Source: an uncultured Aquimarina sp. (GTDB taxonomy: Bacteria > Bacteroidota > Bacteroidia > Flavobacteriales > Flavobacteriaceae). Taken from it: a stretch of 64,000 nt of DNA. The notes beneath the pieces are model-generated. The model did no database searches. It saw only the letters and a program-made list of their open reading frames with translations, and had not been told where the DNA came from. The stretch's first letter is position 1; each line of letters opens with the position of its first letter. Where the stretch lies: positions 469,928 to 533,927 of the forward strand of contig CANNBP010000002.1 in the NCBI GenBank assembly GCA_947502885.1. Reading direction: 5' to 3'. The position numbers and the translations under genes are program-made. Positions 1 through 9,547 of the stretch are shown here, piece after piece.

Positions 1-3000
1 TCTATTGATTCCAACGCAAAAGTCTTTACTTTCAGACGAGGCAAAAGCAGCACCAGAAGCTAATGTTCCAGAAGCATCTGTTAGGGTGTATGCTCCTTTG
101 CCATAAAGACAACACATACCATCCCCATAAGAATCATAAACGGTTAATTTATAACAACCAGAATCTAAACAGATATCAATTTTTTTAGTACTCTTTCGAG
201 CTTGGTTATAAGGGCCTCCTGACTCAACAATTACACCGTTAAAGTTTTTAATATCCCAGGTGGTTTCTTTAGGGTAATTGTCAAATAGCAAGGTTAGTTG
301 TGCGTCTATACAAGGCTCAGTCGTCTCTTCAAATTTAATCCAGTTGATGTTGAAATCACCCCCTTTAAAATCTAAGCGAAAAATCTGATTTTTGTTGGTA
401 TCAGTAATAGTAAAATTATTTATGACAATGTCTTTCCAGATTTGATAACCATTTGTGTTAGGAACGACAGCGGTTCCTATTTCCTTTGTTCCTAATTTGG
501 CATGGATAGATTTTACGCTTTCACTAGCACTGGCAACTCTAAATGTAACAGTATAGTTACCTTTTTTAACATCGGCTATAGTATATTCTACCCATTCCTC
601 ATCTCCTATCCAGCCAATATTAAGTCCGCCTCCAATGTCTTTGGTGGTTTCAAGATCTACTCCTTCATTGGTTCTGCCTTTTCCTCCATTATTGGTTACA
701 TCATTATCATTATAGGCAATATTTTGTCCTCCGTTATCATAATCTTCTATTTGGATGGTGCCCGGGATTGTATGTGTGGCATAAGCTGTTTGTTCTATGG
801 TAGTTGTTTTATCGATTTTAAAATCTAAAAGGCCAGAGCCCCAGGAGCCAAAACGAATGGTATTGGTTGAAGAAATATAATCTACGTCCATTGCATTAAA
901 AAAGCCTACACCTTCAGCAATAGAAAACCATTTTTCTTGGTCTACTATAAATACATAAGGCCCAATGTCTGTTCCTGCAAATACATATTTCCCGTTAGGG
1001 GTAACAATCATTCCTCCTGTTTGAGCATCATTTCCAGAAGGAAAGTCCCCAGTAACATCTGTCCAGGTATTTCCTCCATCTTTGGATAAAATAGCTCCAA
1101 CGTTGTTAGAACTTGGTCCGCAAAATAAAACCCAATTATCATTGTTTGGGAGTGTTACACCACTACCAATATCACCACGTCCTCTTCCTCCTGGAGTTTT
1201 ACTAAAAGGAGTATTTACTCTAGAACCAAAAGTTGTACCTCTGTCATTAGAAACATATACATCACCATCTTGTAACATGAAAATCTTGTTTGGGTTTTGC
1301 CATCCTTGTGCAATTGCAGCAACTTGATTTTTTCCTTTTGTTATAGTATGACCCGTGATAGAAGAGCCATTAACAGTAGCTCTGTTTAAGCTTTTGGAGA
1401 GTATCCATATTCTCTTATCTGGTTGATCATGGTCTATCACGGTTTGTGCCCATCCCATTTCTGAGTTTTTAGTAAAGTTTACTGATGGACTTGAATTAAA
1501 ACTACGATTTATTTGACCAATAGATTGAAAAGAACCATTGCTTGTATACATTTTTACAGGAGCCCATACTTTTTCTCCTTGACGTTGCCATTTCCATGCA
1601 TATTTACCGTCATAACTATCAATTGGTGGGCCATCTCCTCCTATACTTTGATAAAAATCAAGAGTTTCTCCTGTTGTTCCAGGGATAATGCTTCCGCTTC
1701 CTTGATCTTGTGTACTATAGTTGATATGATTTGGATTGTTTGCTCCAGTAAGTACATTTTTACGATAAATTAATGGGCAAACCGTATTCAGTACATTAAT
1801 ATTAATATAATGCGCGTTTGCATATCCAGAGTTATTAAATGCTGTGCCAATCGAAGGGAAATCTTTCCATTCTTTATAAGATACAAAGATACCTCCATCA
1901 GAACATCTAACAGAGAGTAAGTCACCACTACTATTATAGAAAAAATGAGAAGATTGAAAATCGGGGTGATAATTAAATCGAATACGATTATAATAATTCT
2001 GTGCAGACAGATTGGTTCCGTTTTGATAATGCCCCCATCCTGTATGATTCGATGAAGAGCTGTCGAGTCCATTTGTTGATAGTACAGGGTGCGCATATCC
2101 TGCAATTACAATATTAGCGTTTTCTGGGTTAACTGATAAAAATTTACCAGCGTCCATCTTTATACTTGTATCGCCGTAGTAGTTACCCTTAGGAAATTTT
2201 TCGATCCAAGTAGAACCTTGGTTCGAAGAGACCCAATACTTTTTGTTTTCGGTAACATATAGTTTTCTAGAATCTCCTCCGATACTAAAATGAGTATTTC
2301 CATGTCTTGATGTGTAGGAACCGTTTTTGGTAAACGAAGTTTTAGAATTGTTCAAAGTATAAAAAGAACCACCTCTTGCTAAGTAGACTTTGTTAGCGTT
2401 TGGCTGATTTTGGTATCTTGGAGTATATAAAAATGAACTTTGAGAATTTCCAAAATTTTGCACTAATGAGAAGTTTGCTCCAAAATCTTTAGAAACATAG
2501 ATAGATCGGTTGTTTGTAACATAAATAGCATGGTTATCTTGTCGGTTAATTGCAGAACTGGTGTTTGCATTCGGAAGGCCATTAGACATTGTCCATGAGT
2601 TGCCATCATCATCAGAGTAGTATAATGGCCCATTTTCTATGTGAGCCAATAGCCTTGTATTGCTATTAATTTTAAAAGCAAATAAGTTTTGATAGCGATT
2701 GGGCCAATTGGCAGTAAGTAACTCAAAGTCATCTCCTCCATTTCCTGTTTTTGGATTATAAACAGTTCCTTTAAAAATGTATGATTTAGAATTGAATTCT
2801 CCTACATAATGATTATGAGTTACTCCATATATAATATCAGTTCCGTCTAGCATTTCGGCAAATTTAAAAGCACCCGGCATGTTTTTTGGGCCCTTTATAG
2901 CCCAAGTACCCTTTAAAGCACCATTTGCATAAGCGTTGTTAAATTTGGTCTTACCAAATGATTTGGATGTAGATGTAAGTTTTTTTAATATTTTTTGATG

Positions 3001-3177
3001 ACGAGCAGCTTGTTCTGGGGTCCAGATTGCATCTTTATCAGGGTTGTGTTCCTTTTTTTCTCGTCTTTCTTTGGTTTGATCGATAGGGCGATTTGTAGTT
3101 TCGCGTGTTTCTTTTGTACATGACCAATGGGTATAGATAAGCAGGATCACAGCCATTGCAAGGAGTAACCTTTTCAT
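1..3177 (-). CDS. Large secreted BNR/VPS10-type repeat protein with CBM6 module (partial)
   Basis: An open frame of 1059 codons runs from ATG at 3177 off the left edge, so the C-terminus is missing. The N-terminus (MKRLLLAMAVILLIYTHWSC) is a signal peptide, possibly a lipoprotein one with Cys20, although the lipobox is poor. The body carries Asp-box/BNR motifs such as SDDDGNSW, SKDFGANF and SKDGGNTW, typical of sortilin/VPS10-like beta-propellers. Around residues 806-946 there is a CBM6-like module (IEDYD, AYNDNDVTNNGG, NEGVDLE). After it comes a Cys-rich module with YGDGMCCLYGKGAY near residue 1025. The same module occurs in the divergent neighbour at 3601. The protein is probably exported and may bind polysaccharide; a T9SS sorting domain may lie outside the window. 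No catalytic residues are recognised. Confidence 0.85.
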   Translation of the reverse strand, partial: MKRLLLAMAVILLIYTHWSCTKETRETTNRPIDQTKERREKKEHNPDKDAIWTPEQAARHQKILKKLTSTSKSFGKTKFNNAYANGALKGTWAIKGPKNMPGAFKFAEMLDGTDIIYGVTHNHYVGEFNSKSYIFKGTVYNPKTGNGGDDFELLTANWPNRYQNLFAFKINSNTRLLAHIENGPLYYSDDDGNSWTMSNGLPNANTSSAINRQDNHAIYVTNNRSIYVSKDFGANFSLVQNFGNSQSSFLYTPRYQNQPNANKVYLARGGSFYTLNNSKTSFTKNGSYTSRHGNTHFSIGGDSRKLYVTENKKYWVSSNQGSTWIEKFPKGNYYGDTSIKMDAGKFLSVNPENANIVIAGYAHPVLSTNGLDSSSSNHTGWGHYQNGTNLSAQNYYNRIRFNYHPDFQSSHFFYNSSGDLLSVRCSDGGIFVSYKEWKDFPSIGTAFNNSGYANAHYININVLNTVCPLIYRKNVLTGANNPNHINYSTQDQGSGSIIPGTTGETLDFYQSIGGDGPPIDSYDGKYAWKWQRQGEKVWAPVKMYTSNGSFQSIGQINRSFNSSPSVNFTKNSEMGWAQTVIDHDQPDKRIWILSKSLNRATVNGSSITGHTITKGKNQVAAIAQGWQNPNKIFMLQDGDVYVSNDRGTTFGSRVNTPFSKTPGGRGRGDIGSGVTLPNNDNWVLFCGPSSNNVGAILSKDGGNTWTDVTGDFPSGNDAQTGGMIVTPNGKYVFAGTDIGPYVFIVDQEKWFSIAEGVGFFNAMDVDYISSTNTIRFGSWGSGLLDFKIDKTTTIEQTAYATHTIPGTIQIEDYDNGGQNIAYNDNDVTNNGGKGRTNEGVDLETTKDIGGGLNIGWIGDEEWVEYTIADVKKGNYTVTFRVASASESVKSIHAKLGTKEIGTAVVPNTNGYQIWKDIVINNFTITDTNKNQIFRLDFKGGDFNINWIKFEETTEPCIDAQLTLLFDNYPKETTWDIKNFNGVIVESGGPYNQARKSTKKIDICLDSGCYKLTVYDSYGDGMCCLYGKGAYTLTDASGTLASGAAFASSESKDFCVGINR

Positions 3178-3600
3178 AGTAAGTTGATTTGTTGTTAGTT
3201 AAATGAAAAACGGAAGGTTTAGATCATTATTGTTTTATTACATGTAAATACGATGTAAAATAACCCCTTACTTTAATTGTCATAGAACATGGTTGAGAAA
3301 GGTTTAAAATAAGAATTAGCGAGAGGCATTGTGTTTCTAAACACAATAGTACAGGTAACCAATAGAGTTGATGTGTAAAATACGTAAAACAGCTGATGTG
3401 ATTACGTAAAGTGTTGTTTTGTAGTTGGTTTTGATGTGTTTTTCCTTTTCGTTATAAATAATATATAGTATATTTAGTATAGACACATAGTTGAAATTTT
3501 TTTCAAATTGAGGTAGCTGCTTTTTTACCCTATAAAAGCCATCCAGTTACTATACCCTGTCAATTTCATAAAGTTTGTTAATTACCCAAATTTCATCTAT
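3178..3600. other. Divergent intergenic region
   Basis: About 420 bases separate two divergent secreted-protein genes and should hold both promoters. No clean TTG / TAnnTTTG pair was found in either direction. The stretch at 3460-3500 is very AT-rich. No RNA gene or open frame was recognised. Confidence 0.5.
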
Positions 3601-6063
3601 ATGAAAACTATTGTGTTTTTTCTGTCGTTATTCATGATGATAAATTTAAAATTACATTCTCAGGTAAAAGAGGGGATGAGAGCTAGTTCTATTGACGTAG
3701 CAATTTATAAAAGAGATATTCCTGCTTTATCTCAAATGAAAAATATCATTTCGGCAAAAGGGATGCAGCACGTGGCTCCCCCTAAACGTAGAGGGTCGAA
3801 TATAAGTGTAGAAGAAAAAGGATTACCTAAAAATGGAGATCCTTTACGCTACCAAAACAAAAGAGTTTCGAGTTCGGCATCAGGAACAACTATTGCATCT
3901 TTTGACGCCCATTCAGGAGCTGTATTAAATGATGCTACAGGTGCGATTGGGCCTAATCATTATGTGTATGCTTTTAATACTGGTTTAGGTATCTTGGATA
4001 GGAATGGTAAAACGATAATGCCCGAAATTTCGTTACGAACATTATTTCCAGGAGAGTCCTTAGGAGATCCAATAGTAGTCTATGATAATTTTGCCGATAG
4101 ATTTGTTGTAATGGAGTTTAGTAATTCTCCAAATGGTTTTTTAATAGCTGTATGTAAAGGTTCTGATCCAGTAAATGATGGTTGGTCTACATATAGGTTT
4201 AATACAGGGTCTTTTCCAGATTATGAAAAACTGTCGATTTGGAATGATGGGTACTACATAACAGCAAACAAAGACAGAGATGATCCAACAGCAAATAATG
4301 TAGTTTTTGTAGTAGAAAGAGATAAAATGATTGCTGGGGATGAGGTAGTTCAAATGATAGGTTTCCCTTTGCCAGGGGTTAAAAATAATGGGTTTTATAG
4401 CCCTGGTGGTTTTAATGCAACAGGTAGGGCTCTTCCTCCTATGGGCGTACCTCATTCAATCATATATATGCAAGATGATAGTTGGTTGGGTGTTTCACAA
4501 GATCACTTAAAAATATGGACTACTCATATAGATTGGGAACGTCCTAGTAGTTCAACAATATCGCAGCCACAAGAATTAATGGTAACACCCTTTGATAGTG
4601 TTTTTGATAATGGTTCATTTCAAAACTTGGATGAACCGGGATCAGGAGCAAATATTGATGCATTACAAGCCACAATGATGTATATGACCAATTATAGGCG
4701 TTTTGAAACATATAATTCTGTGGTTTTAAATTTTGTGGTTGACCTGGATGGAACTGATAGTTTAGCAGGTATTCGTTGGTATGAATTAAGACAACAAAAA
4801 GATAATGATCTTTGGACTGTTTTTCAAGAAGGGACATATGAACAACCAGATGGGCTTAGCGCGTTTTGCGGAAGTATCGGGATGGATGCAAATGGTAATA
4901 TTGGATTGGCATATACTGTTGTTGGATCAAACGTGTATACCTCTCTACGCTATACAGGTAGATTGGCAAGTGATCCTTTAGGGGTAATGACCGTTGAAGA
5001 GCAAATCTCGGCTAATGGAGATAGTAAAAATAATAGATCAGATGGCAGATATGGCGATTATGGGCAATTAACGATTGATCCTCTTGATGATACAACATTT
5101 TGGCATATTGGCGAATATATGAAAGGTCCAACCAATGTAAGAAAAAGCCATGTAGTAGCATTTAGAATTGGGCCCCGAATTATTGATACCGAAGCTCCTT
5201 CTTCTCCTACAAATTTATTTGTATCTAGTATAATGTCTAGAGGAGTTAGTTTGAAATGGGAGACTTCGGTAGATAATAATAATGTGGTTAATTATGATAT
5301 ATATCAAGATGGCAATCTGATTGCAAATTCGTTTGATACTACATTTACAGTTACTGGTTTGACCCCAGAAAAGATATATTCCTATTATGTAATAGCAAAA
5401 GATATATCTTCAAATCAATCTACTCCTAGTAATACAGTTCGTTTAACGACTAAAGAGAGTGATGTAAATTCAGATTGTATTTCTGGTGATTTGAAGCTTA
5501 GTTTAACCTTTGATGATTATCCAGAAGAAATATCTTGGATAATAAAAGATACTCAAGGGGTAACTGTAGCTTCAAAAAGTTATTCGCCCTCAGAGTTCGA
5601 CGGTTCGACGGTTGTAGAAACTATAGATGACTTGGTTTTAGGAGAGTACATTTTTACGATTTTTGATTCTTCGGGAGATGGTATTTGTTGTGTGTATGGC
5701 AAGGGGACTTATAACTTATCCTATGATGGTGGAATAATCGTGTCTGGTGGTGAGTTCATGAAATCAGAAACAATAACATTTTGTAAGCAATCACAAGTTT
5801 ATGAATTGACAGATATAAATAAAAAAGATAGACGATTTATACTATCTCCTAACCCTGTTAAAAATGATATTTTGAATATTGAAGTAGATGAAACACCTAT
5901 AGAAGATCTAAAGATATTTTCTATGTATGGTCAATTGGTGGATAATATTGTTGATAATGAATATCTAGATGGTGTTGATATAAGTGGTTTGTCTTCAGGA
6001 ACATATTTTGTGCGAATAACTGCAGATGAAACAATCATTACCAGAAGTTTCATAAAGGAATAA
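3601..6063 (+). CDS. T9SS-exported protein with FN3, GDGxCC module and type A sorting domain
   Basis: An 820-residue protein with a signal peptide (about residues 1-20, ending LKLHSQ). Residues about 100-530 form a large domain of unknown function with many Gly/Asp loops. A fibronectin type III domain follows (about 533-620; APSSPTNLFV, VSLKWETS, GLTPEKIYSYYV). The Cys-rich module (about 625-735) has the motif SGDGICCVYGKGTYNLS. The last 75 residues are a typical type IX secretion type A sorting domain (SPNPVKNDILNIE, MYGQLV, GLSSGTYFVRI). It should cross the outer membrane through the T9SS and be anchored or released. Its enzymatic or adhesive role is unknown. It shares the Cys-rich module with the divergent gene at 1-3177. 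Confidence 0.88.
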   Translation: MKTIVFFLSLFMMINLKLHSQVKEGMRASSIDVAIYKRDIPALSQMKNIISAKGMQHVAPPKRRGSNISVEEKGLPKNGDPLRYQNKRVSSSASGTTIASFDAHSGAVLNDATGAIGPNHYVYAFNTGLGILDRNGKTIMPEISLRTLFPGESLGDPIVVYDNFADRFVVMEFSNSPNGFLIAVCKGSDPVNDGWSTYRFNTGSFPDYEKLSIWNDGYYITANKDRDDPTANNVVFVVERDKMIAGDEVVQMIGFPLPGVKNNGFYSPGGFNATGRALPPMGVPHSIIYMQDDSWLGVSQDHLKIWTTHIDWERPSSSTISQPQELMVTPFDSVFDNGSFQNLDEPGSGANIDALQATMMYMTNYRRFETYNSVVLNFVVDLDGTDSLAGIRWYELRQQKDNDLWTVFQEGTYEQPDGLSAFCGSIGMDANGNIGLAYTVVGSNVYTSLRYTGRLASDPLGVMTVEEQISANGDSKNNRSDGRYGDYGQLTIDPLDDTTFWHIGEYMKGPTNVRKSHVVAFRIGPRIIDTEAPSSPTNLFVSSIMSRGVSLKWETSVDNNNVVNYDIYQDGNLIANSFDTTFTVTGLTPEKIYSYYVIAKDISSNQSTPSNTVRLTTKESDVNSDCISGDLKLSLTFDDYPEEISWIIKDTQGVTVASKSYSPSEFDGSTVVETIDDLVLGEYIFTIFDSSGDGICCVYGKGTYNLSYDGGIIVSGGEFMKSETITFCKQSQVYELTDINKKDRRFILSPNPVKNDILNIEVDETPIEDLKIFSMYGQLVDNIVDNEYLDGVDISGLSSGTYFVRITADETIITRSFIKE

Positions 6064-6163
6064 ATTTAAGTGACGAATTTCGTAAAAAAGAATAAGTTAG
6101 ATATTTTTAATTCCCCCCACCTCCCCAAGTAGGATTGATAATTTGGTGTTGCATTGTTTGATT

Positions 6164-6193
6164 AAGAGGCTGTTTTGACGGCCTCTTTTTTTT
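6164..6193 (+). terminator. Rho-independent terminator
   Basis: A perfect 7-bp stem (AAGAGGC / GCCTCTT) closes a 10-base loop and runs directly into a T-tract. It lies about 100 bases after the stop of the T9SS protein gene and before dnaG. Confidence 0.8.
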
Positions 6194-6296
6194 GTTAATA
6201 AAAGAACTGAATCAAGTATGAGAATTATAGTATTTTTGTTGGCGTTAATTACTGGTTAATTGGGTAAGTAATAAATTATAATAAGAAGGTATAAAA

Positions 6297-8258
6297 ATGA
6301 TTCATAAGACTACCATAGATGCTGTGTTTGAAACTGCTCGTCTTGAAGAGGTGATTGGTGATTTTGTTCAGTTAAAAAAGGCTGGTAGTAATTTTAAAGG
6401 GCTAAGTCCTTTTAGTGATGAAAAAAGTCCTTCTTTTATGGTGTCTCCCGTGAAACAGATCTGGAAAGACTTTTCTAGTGGGAAAGGAGGGAATGTAGTT
6501 GCTTTTTTGATGGAACATGAGCACTTTACATATCCAGAAGCCATTAAATATCTTGCCAAAAAGTACAATATTGAAGTAGAAGAAACCGAGCAAAGCGATG
6601 AGCAAAAACAACAATCTAATGAGAGGGAAAGTATGTATTTGGTTAGTGAATTTGCATCTACTTTTTTTCAAAACACTTTGCATAAAACAGAGCAAGGAAA
6701 AGCAATAGGACTTACTTATTTTAAAGAACGTGGGTTTACAGAAGAAACGATAAAGAAGTTTGGGTTAGGCTATTCTCCAGATGTTTGGGATGCATTTACT
6801 TCTGAAGCTCTAAAAAAAGGATATAAACAGAGTTATCTAGAAAAAACAGGTTTAACAATTGTTAAAGAAGAAAAGCAGTTTGATCGTTTTAAGGGTAGAG
6901 TAATGTTTCCTATCCAATCGATGTCTGGTAGAGTATTAGGTTTTGGTGGTAGAATATTAACCAACGAAAAAAAGGCTGCGAAGTATCTAAATTCTCCAGA
7001 AAGTGATATTTATCATAAGAGTAAGGTGCTTTATGGAATATATCATGCAAAACAAGCAATTGCAAAAGAGGATAATTGCTTTTTGGTAGAAGGGTATACA
7101 GATGTTATCCAATTTAATCAAACGGGAGTTAGCAATGTTGTTTCTTCTTCTGGAACAGCGCTTACAACAGATCAAATTCGTTTGATTAATAGGTTGACTA
7201 AAAATATTACTGTTCTTTTTGATGGGGACCCTGCAGGTGTTCGTGCCTCTTTAAGAGGTATAGATTTGATTCTCGAACAGGGGATGAATGTAAAAGTGTG
7301 TAGTTTTCCCGAAGGAGAAGACCCAGATAGTTTTGCAAGACAAAATACCCTAGAAGAACTTACTGCATATCTTGAAGAAAATGCTCAGGATTTCATAAGT
7401 TACAAGGCTTCTTTGCTGAAACAAGATTCAGAAAATGATCCTATCAAAAAAGCTGAATTAGTTCGTGATATGGTTGTGAGTATTTCAAAAATACCCGATG
7501 TCATTAAGCGAGAGATATACGTTAAAGAATGTTCTAGAATAATGGATGTTTCTGAAGACGTATTGTTTGATACTTTGGCACAACTTAGAAATGTAAATGA
7601 TAAAGATCAGAGAAAACAACAAAAGAAAGAGCAAAAGTCATTAGAAGTTGTTAAAACTGAAACAAAAAAGGCTCCAAAAGTAAATAGACAATATATACTA
7701 GAGCATAATATTATAAAAGCTTTATTACTATATGGTGATAGAGAAGAGGAGTTTGAGGATCTTATTCTTAAAGAGAACGAAGAAGGAGAACTAATTTTAG
7801 AGCCTGAGGTTTATACGGCAAAAGTATTTGAGAAAGTATATTTAGACCTTCAAGAAGACGAAATACAATTCACTCAAGAAAGTTTTAAAGGTATATATGC
7901 TATTTTGATTGAAGAATTACAACAAAAAGAAGATTTTAAAGTAGATAGTTTTATAAACCATATTCCACCAGAAATAGCTTCAGAGATCACTGCTATTTTA
8001 ATGAATGACGAACGATATGAGTTACATAGATGGGACGATATGGAAATTCATGTAAAACAAAAAAAAGACTCTGTTTCAGAGTTTGTTAATAGTATTATTT
8101 TAAACCTAAGAGGATTTTTAATTGACAAAAAGATTCATGAACTTTTGCAAGAAGTTACAGCTCAAAATTCTGAAGGTAATATGAGTGTTTTGGAAGATAT
8201 TAGGGACTATCAAAAACTGAAAAAATTACTATTTAGAAAACTTAATCGAGTGATGTAA
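6297..8258 (+). CDS. dnaG: DNA primase DnaG
   Basis: A 653-residue primase that makes RNA primers for replication. The N-terminal region aligns with the CHC2 domain (GLSPFSDEKSPSFMVSP, then a GKGGN stretch near residue 63). The zinc-ligand Cys and His residues are not there: the usual CPFH-type start reads SPFS, and the later CxxC region reads DFSSGKGG. The TOPRIM core is intact, with LVEGYTDV near residue 263, a conserved SSSGTALT loop and FDGDPAG. The C-terminal part corresponds to the helicase-interacting domain. A TAnnTTTG match at 6231-6238 could be its -7 element, but no good -33 element was seen. Zinc loss may be a lineage trait, since I recall related Flavobacteria carrying the same sequence here. 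Confidence 0.96.
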   Translation: MIHKTTIDAVFETARLEEVIGDFVQLKKAGSNFKGLSPFSDEKSPSFMVSPVKQIWKDFSSGKGGNVVAFLMEHEHFTYPEAIKYLAKKYNIEVEETEQSDEQKQQSNERESMYLVSEFASTFFQNTLHKTEQGKAIGLTYFKERGFTEETIKKFGLGYSPDVWDAFTSEALKKGYKQSYLEKTGLTIVKEEKQFDRFKGRVMFPIQSMSGRVLGFGGRILTNEKKAAKYLNSPESDIYHKSKVLYGIYHAKQAIAKEDNCFLVEGYTDVIQFNQTGVSNVVSSSGTALTTDQIRLINRLTKNITVLFDGDPAGVRASLRGIDLILEQGMNVKVCSFPEGEDPDSFARQNTLEELTAYLEENAQDFISYKASLLKQDSENDPIKKAELVRDMVVSISKIPDVIKREIYVKECSRIMDVSEDVLFDTLAQLRNVNDKDQRKQQKKEQKSLEVVKTETKKAPKVNRQYILEHNIIKALLLYGDREEEFEDLILKENEEGELILEPEVYTAKVFEKVYLDLQEDEIQFTQESFKGIYAILIEELQQKEDFKVDSFINHIPPEIASEITAILMNDERYELHRWDDMEIHVKQKKDSVSEFVNSIILNLRGFLIDKKIHELLQEVTAQNSEGNMSVLEDIRDYQKLKKLLFRKLNRVM

Positions 8259-8495
8259 GCCGATCTTTTAACTGCTTAGCTAACATTTCAAGTTTTAGTA
8301 GAAATTAGGGACATCCTTTGTGACTTAAACTAAGTGTTTTATAACCTGCTTTTTTACACTAAAAACCTTTCTTATACGAGGGAAATTGTACTTAGATGTT
8401 TCAAAATATACTTTCTTTTTTAGGATTTGTAGTGATCATCTTTGTAATAAATCAAGAAAATAATTGATAAAAATCATATTTGTGTTTGATTAACT
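8259..8495. other. Intergenic region after dnaG
   Basis: About 240 bases with no open frame or strong hairpin. It leads into the carbonic anhydrase promoter at 8496-8529. Confidence 0.4.
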
Positions 8496-8529
8496 TTGAC
8501 AACGTTTCGTGATTGGGGAAATACATTTG
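8496..8529 (+). promoter_or_regulatory. Bacteroidota-type promoter of the carbonic anhydrase gene
   Basis: TTG at 8496-8498 and TACATTTG at 8522-8529 match the flavobacterial -33/-7 consensus (TTG, 17-23 bases, TAnnTTTG) with a 23-base spacer. The start codon follows 28 bases later at 8558, giving a very short leader. Confidence 0.6.
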
Positions 8530-8557
8530 CCTGCAAATAAATTAAAACCTAAAACTC

Positions 8558-9406
8558 ATGAAATCTTTTTTTTTCAAATTATCTTTAATAACAACAGCTA
8601 TAATAGTTGTTGCTTCATGTAATAATGAAGAGTATGATACTGTCGTGTCTAGTAATAACATTGATTTAAATAATGAAGCAGTTCTTGCAGGTGGTAGTTC
8701 AAAATCTGCTGGTTGTCATTTTGAATATCAAGGTGAATTAGGGCCCGAAAATTGGGGAACTCTTTGTGGAGAAGAATGGATAGCGTGCAATGGACAAGCA
8801 CAATCACCTATTGATATTGATACAAGTGTAATTGTGGGTAATGGTACAAGTGAACGTATGTATCTTAATTATGCCGCCACAACCACAAATGTTCTTAATA
8901 ATGGGCATACCGTTCAATTTAATTATAACTCAGGTAGTACTGCCGTTTTGGGAGGAACTAGTTATGAATTGAAACAATTTCATTTTCACTCGGGGAGTGA
9001 ACATACTGTTGATGGTCAACAATACCCTTTAGAAATGCATTTAGTGCATCAAAATCCAGATACAGGACTGTTAGCTGTCATAGGTCTGTTTTTTGAAGAA
9101 GGAGAAGAGAATGGATATCTTAGAGGACTTCTTTATAATATTCCAAAACACGAAGGTGAAACTTATTCTAGTAATAGAATATATTATGCAGAAAACTTTT
9201 TTCCGTATACAGGAGATCTTGGATTTTATAGATACAATGGTTCTTTAACCACTCCGGGTTGTAACGAAATCGTTACTTGGTTTGTAGCTAAGCAGGTTCT
9301 TCAGGCTTCTCAAGAACAGTTAGGCGAATTTAAAAATATTCTTCATGATAACTACCGACCAGTTCAACATTTAAACGGAAGGGAGATATCACTTAACTCG
9401 TTATAG
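8558..9406 (+). CDS. Alpha-type carbonic anhydrase, lipoprotein
   Basis: A 282-residue alpha-carbonic anhydrase that interconverts CO2 and bicarbonate. The signal peptide ends in a lipobox (VASC, Cys about 21), so it is probably a lipid-anchored envelope protein. The family start motif WG..C, then QSPIDID, is present. The zinc ligands are in KQFHFHSGSEH (His143, His145) and LEMHLVHQN. The proton-relay and specificity region GSLTTPGCNE near the C-terminus is also conserved. Its own promoter lies just upstream, and a convergent terminator follows, so it is monocistronic. A role in supplying bicarbonate or in pH balance is inferred. Confidence 0.95.
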   Translation: MKSFFFKLSLITTAIIVVASCNNEEYDTVVSSNNIDLNNEAVLAGGSSKSAGCHFEYQGELGPENWGTLCGEEWIACNGQAQSPIDIDTSVIVGNGTSERMYLNYAATTTNVLNNGHTVQFNYNSGSTAVLGGTSYELKQFHFHSGSEHTVDGQQYPLEMHLVHQNPDTGLLAVIGLFFEEGEENGYLRGLLYNIPKHEGETYSSNRIYYAENFFPYTGDLGFYRYNGSLTTPGCNEIVTWFVAKQVLQASQEQLGEFKNILHDNYRPVQHLNGREISLNSL

Positions 9407-9446
9407 ACCTTTCTGTGATTTAGAATACTAATGGCATAAAAATAAC

Positions 9447-9501
9447 TCACAATTGTTAACTGTAGGAAAAATTAAATATCTCCTACAGTTAACAGTTGTG
9501 A
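9447..9501. terminator. Bidirectional hairpin terminator
   Basis: Two 21-base arms (9447-9467 and 9481-9501) are inverted repeats with a single mismatch around a 13-base AT-rich loop. They lie between the convergent carbonic anhydrase and response-regulator genes. Confidence 0.75.
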
Positions 9502-9547
9502 ATTTAAGTCGTCTTAGCGATGTTCTTGCAAAGAGCCATTTAGAAAT

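Noticed and set aside
502..828. Plus-strand open frame in the left region
   Set aside because: It lies opposite the CBM6 part of the minus-strand gene, which has clear domain motifs in one long frame.
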